From Pseudomonas migulae (GTDB taxonomy: Bacteria; Pseudomonadota; Gammaproteobacteria; Pseudomonadales; Pseudomonadaceae), in contig NZ_JALJWR010000001.1 of NCBI RefSeq assembly GCF_024169315.1, positions 1,323,501-1,387,500 on the forward strand: a DNA stretch of 64,000 nt, written 5' to 3'. Below, in pieces: positions 62,601 through 64,000 of the stretch. The notes under the pieces were generated by a model. The model searched no databases, was not told where the DNA came from, and saw nothing but the letters and a program-made list of their open reading frames with translations. The position numbers and the translations under genes are program-made. The number at the start of each line of letters is the position of its first letter. Position 1 is the stretch's first letter.

Positions 62601-64000
62601 ATGAAACTGACAGGAAACCTGATCATCGGCGACCACGATGTCCCGGCCACTGAAGGGACGATGAAAGCGCTCAACCCCGCCACCAACACGTTGATCGAGC
62701 CGGAGTTCGCGCTGGGTGGCGTGGCGCAAGTGCACCAGGCGGCCACCCTCGCTGACGAGGCGTTCGACAGTTACAGCCATACCTCGCTCGCTGTGCGCGC
62801 GGCGTTTCTCGAGAGCATCGCCGACAATCTCGAAGCCGTCCGCGAAGCGTTAGCGGCCCGTGCCGCGCTTGAAACAGGCTTGCCGCAAGCGCAACTGGAA
62901 GGCGAGGCAACCAGGGCTGCCACGCAGTTTCGCCAATTCGCGGAGGTCGTGCGCAAAGGCCGCTTCCTGCAACTGGCCATCGACCCGGCGCAGCCTGATC
63001 GCCAGCCTCGCCCACGCATGGACCATCGCCTGCAGAAAATGGCCATCGGCCCGGTGGCGATTTTCGGCGCGAGCAACTTTCCGATCGCCTATTCGGTGGC
63101 CGGTGGCGACACCGCGTCGGCACTGGCCGCTGGCGCGACCGTCATTCTGAAGGCGCACAACGCCCATCCGGGCGCTTCGGAAATCCAGGCGCGGGCTATC
63201 CAAAAAGCAGTGCAGGACCACGGGTTGCACGAGGGTGTTTTCTCGATGTTGCGCGGCATCGGCAACACGATCGGTGAAGCCCTGGTCGATCATCCGCTGA
63301 TCAAGGCCGTGACGTTTACCGGTTCGGAACAGGGCGGCATGGCGCTGTATCGCCGTGCGCAGTTACGGCCCGATCCCATTCCGGTGTTCACCGAGATGAC
63401 CAGCATCAACCCCACGTTCATCCTGCCCGCCGCACTGGCCGAACGTGGCACGCCGATTGGCGATGGCTTTATCGAGCGCATGCTGGTGAATGTCGGGCAA
63501 GCCTGCCTCAGGCCCGCCCTGCTGATCGCGATCAAAGGCGCAGGTCTTGAAGCACTGCGCGACGCCATGGTGAAACGCGTGGCCGACGCCTCGGCGCGCA
63601 CGATGCTGACGCCGGGGATTCATGCGTCCTACCTGAACGGTCTGGCCGCGATGGAGAACGCCGGTGCGCGCCGCGTCGCTGAAGGCTCGGCGGCCAGCGC
63701 AGACTTTGACGGCCAGTCAGCGCTGCTGGAGGTCGACGGCCAACGCTTCCTGAGCGAAGCGGTACTTTCGCAGGAAGTCTTCGGTCCATCCGCCCTGCTG
63801 GTGACCGCCGAGGATGAAGCTGAATTGCTCGCCATCGCTCGCTCGCTCGAAGGCCAGCTCAGCGCCGCCCTGCACCTGGAAGAAAGTGACTTGCCACTGG
63901 GTCGGCGCCTGCTGCCGGTGCTGGAACGCCGCACCGGGCGCATCGTCGTCAACGCGTTTGCCCATCCCCAAGAGGTGACCTATGCCACCGTTCACGGCGG
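62601..64000 (+). CDS. Aldehyde dehydrogenase, 2-oxoglutarate semialdehyde (2,5-dioxovalerate) type, partial
   Basis: The frame starts at ATG 62601 with AGGAG upstream and runs off the right edge; 466 residues are visible of about 520. It is a Rossmann-type ALDH with GPVAIFGASNFPIAYSVAGG, the coenzyme loop FTGSEQGGMALYR, the base in VFTEMTSINPTF and the cysteine in VGQACLRPALL. The GASNFP and EMTSINP segments are those of the alpha-ketoglutaric-semialdehyde dehydrogenase class (type III-like), which ends pentose and hydroxyproline/sugar-acid breakdown. The cysteine context differs from the usual GQFCTNPG. It is coupled to the isochorismatase-like gene. Confidence 0.88.
   Translation, partial: MKLTGNLIIGDHDVPATEGTMKALNPATNTLIEPEFALGGVAQVHQAATLADEAFDSYSHTSLAVRAAFLESIADNLEAVREALAARAALETGLPQAQLEGEATRAATQFRQFAEVVRKGRFLQLAIDPAQPDRQPRPRMDHRLQKMAIGPVAIFGASNFPIAYSVAGGDTASALAAGATVILKAHNAHPGASEIQARAIQKAVQDHGLHEGVFSMLRGIGNTIGEALVDHPLIKAVTFTGSEQGGMALYRRAQLRPDPIPVFTEMTSINPTFILPAALAERGTPIGDGFIERMLVNVGQACLRPALLIAIKGAGLEALRDAMVKRVADASARTMLTPGIHASYLNGLAAMENAGARRVAEGSAASADFDGQSALLEVDGQRFLSEAVLSQEVFGPSALLVTAEDEAELLAIARSLEGQLSAALHLEESDLPLGRRLLPVLERRTGRIVVNAFAHPQEVTYATVHG

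Noticed and set aside
1..64000. CRISPR arrays, tRNA and rRNA genes, insertion sequences
   Set aside because: No evenly spaced direct repeats, no cloverleaf or rRNA signature and no transposase frame were seen on reading both strands; the only repeats are REPINs and the inverted-repeat pair.

Overview
The window reads as a chromosome segment of a Pseudomonas of the fluorescens/putida type. This is inferred from the high GC content, the dense operon packing, the REP/REPIN palindromes built on GTGGGAGCGGGCTTGCTCGCG, and gene families typical of that genus (a signal-peptide Mqo, an OprB porin, a MexF-like RND pump, FecI/FecR/TonB receptor sets). No rRNA, tRNA, CRISPR array or complete insertion sequence was seen. 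Most of the segment is accessory catabolism and transport, not core genome.

Region 1 (1-4083): an operon on the minus strand encodes PdxA2, a fluoroacetate-dehalogenase-like hydrolase and an MFS permease cut by the window edge. It faces a divergent zinc-free MDR reductase. Region 2 (4158-22419) looks like one catabolic regulon. It holds a GntR/FCD regulator, a ribose-type ABC importer with an aldehyde dehydrogenase, an OprB porin with two iron-type alcohol dehydrogenases, a GMC oxidoreductase with an AroE-like protein and an SDR, and a second GldA-type dehydrogenase with a split transketolase and an MHS permease. Five copies of a 12-bp palindrome (ATGATATATCAT and close variants) lie in the promoters of the regulator and of all four catabolic transcription units. 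A sugar- or polyol-like compound probably enters through OprB and the ABC importer, is oxidised in several steps and is cleaved by the transketolase. No kinase was found, so the substrate and chemistry are open.

Region 3 (22420-29528): an approximately 250-bp inverted repeat flanks a REPIN, followed by an RND efflux operon (adaptor, pump, outer-membrane channel) preceded by a 45-residue secreted peptide gene. Region 4 (29529-38952): a zinc alcohol dehydrogenase with a GabD-like dehydrogenase, then a LacI-controlled set (HisD-like dehydrogenase, GntP permease, and after a terminator a cupin, an MRJP-like propeller, a membrane protein and an SRPBCC protein) with a perfect LacI-type operator. 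Region 5 (38967-43375): two LysR regulators, an exported DJ-1/PfpI protein and an EmrB-type MFS pump.

Region 6 (43376-48719): an AT-rich orphan gene and spacer, then a four-gene minus-strand cassette (FemAB/GNAT-like, GT61 glycosyltransferase, 2OG-Fe(II)-type oxygenase, and a DapF paralogue that has lost one catalytic cysteine). This cassette looks biosynthetic and is one of the two strongest candidates for something undescribed; the GntR regulon is the other. Region 7 (48968-64000): Mqo, an IlvD dehydratase, a chemoreceptor, a DUF72 protein, an NTF2-like exported protein, a DyP peroxidase, an ECF sigma/anti-sigma/TonB-receptor iron-uptake set, and an HxlR regulator divergent from an isochorismatase-family hydrolase and an aldehyde dehydrogenase cut by the window edge.
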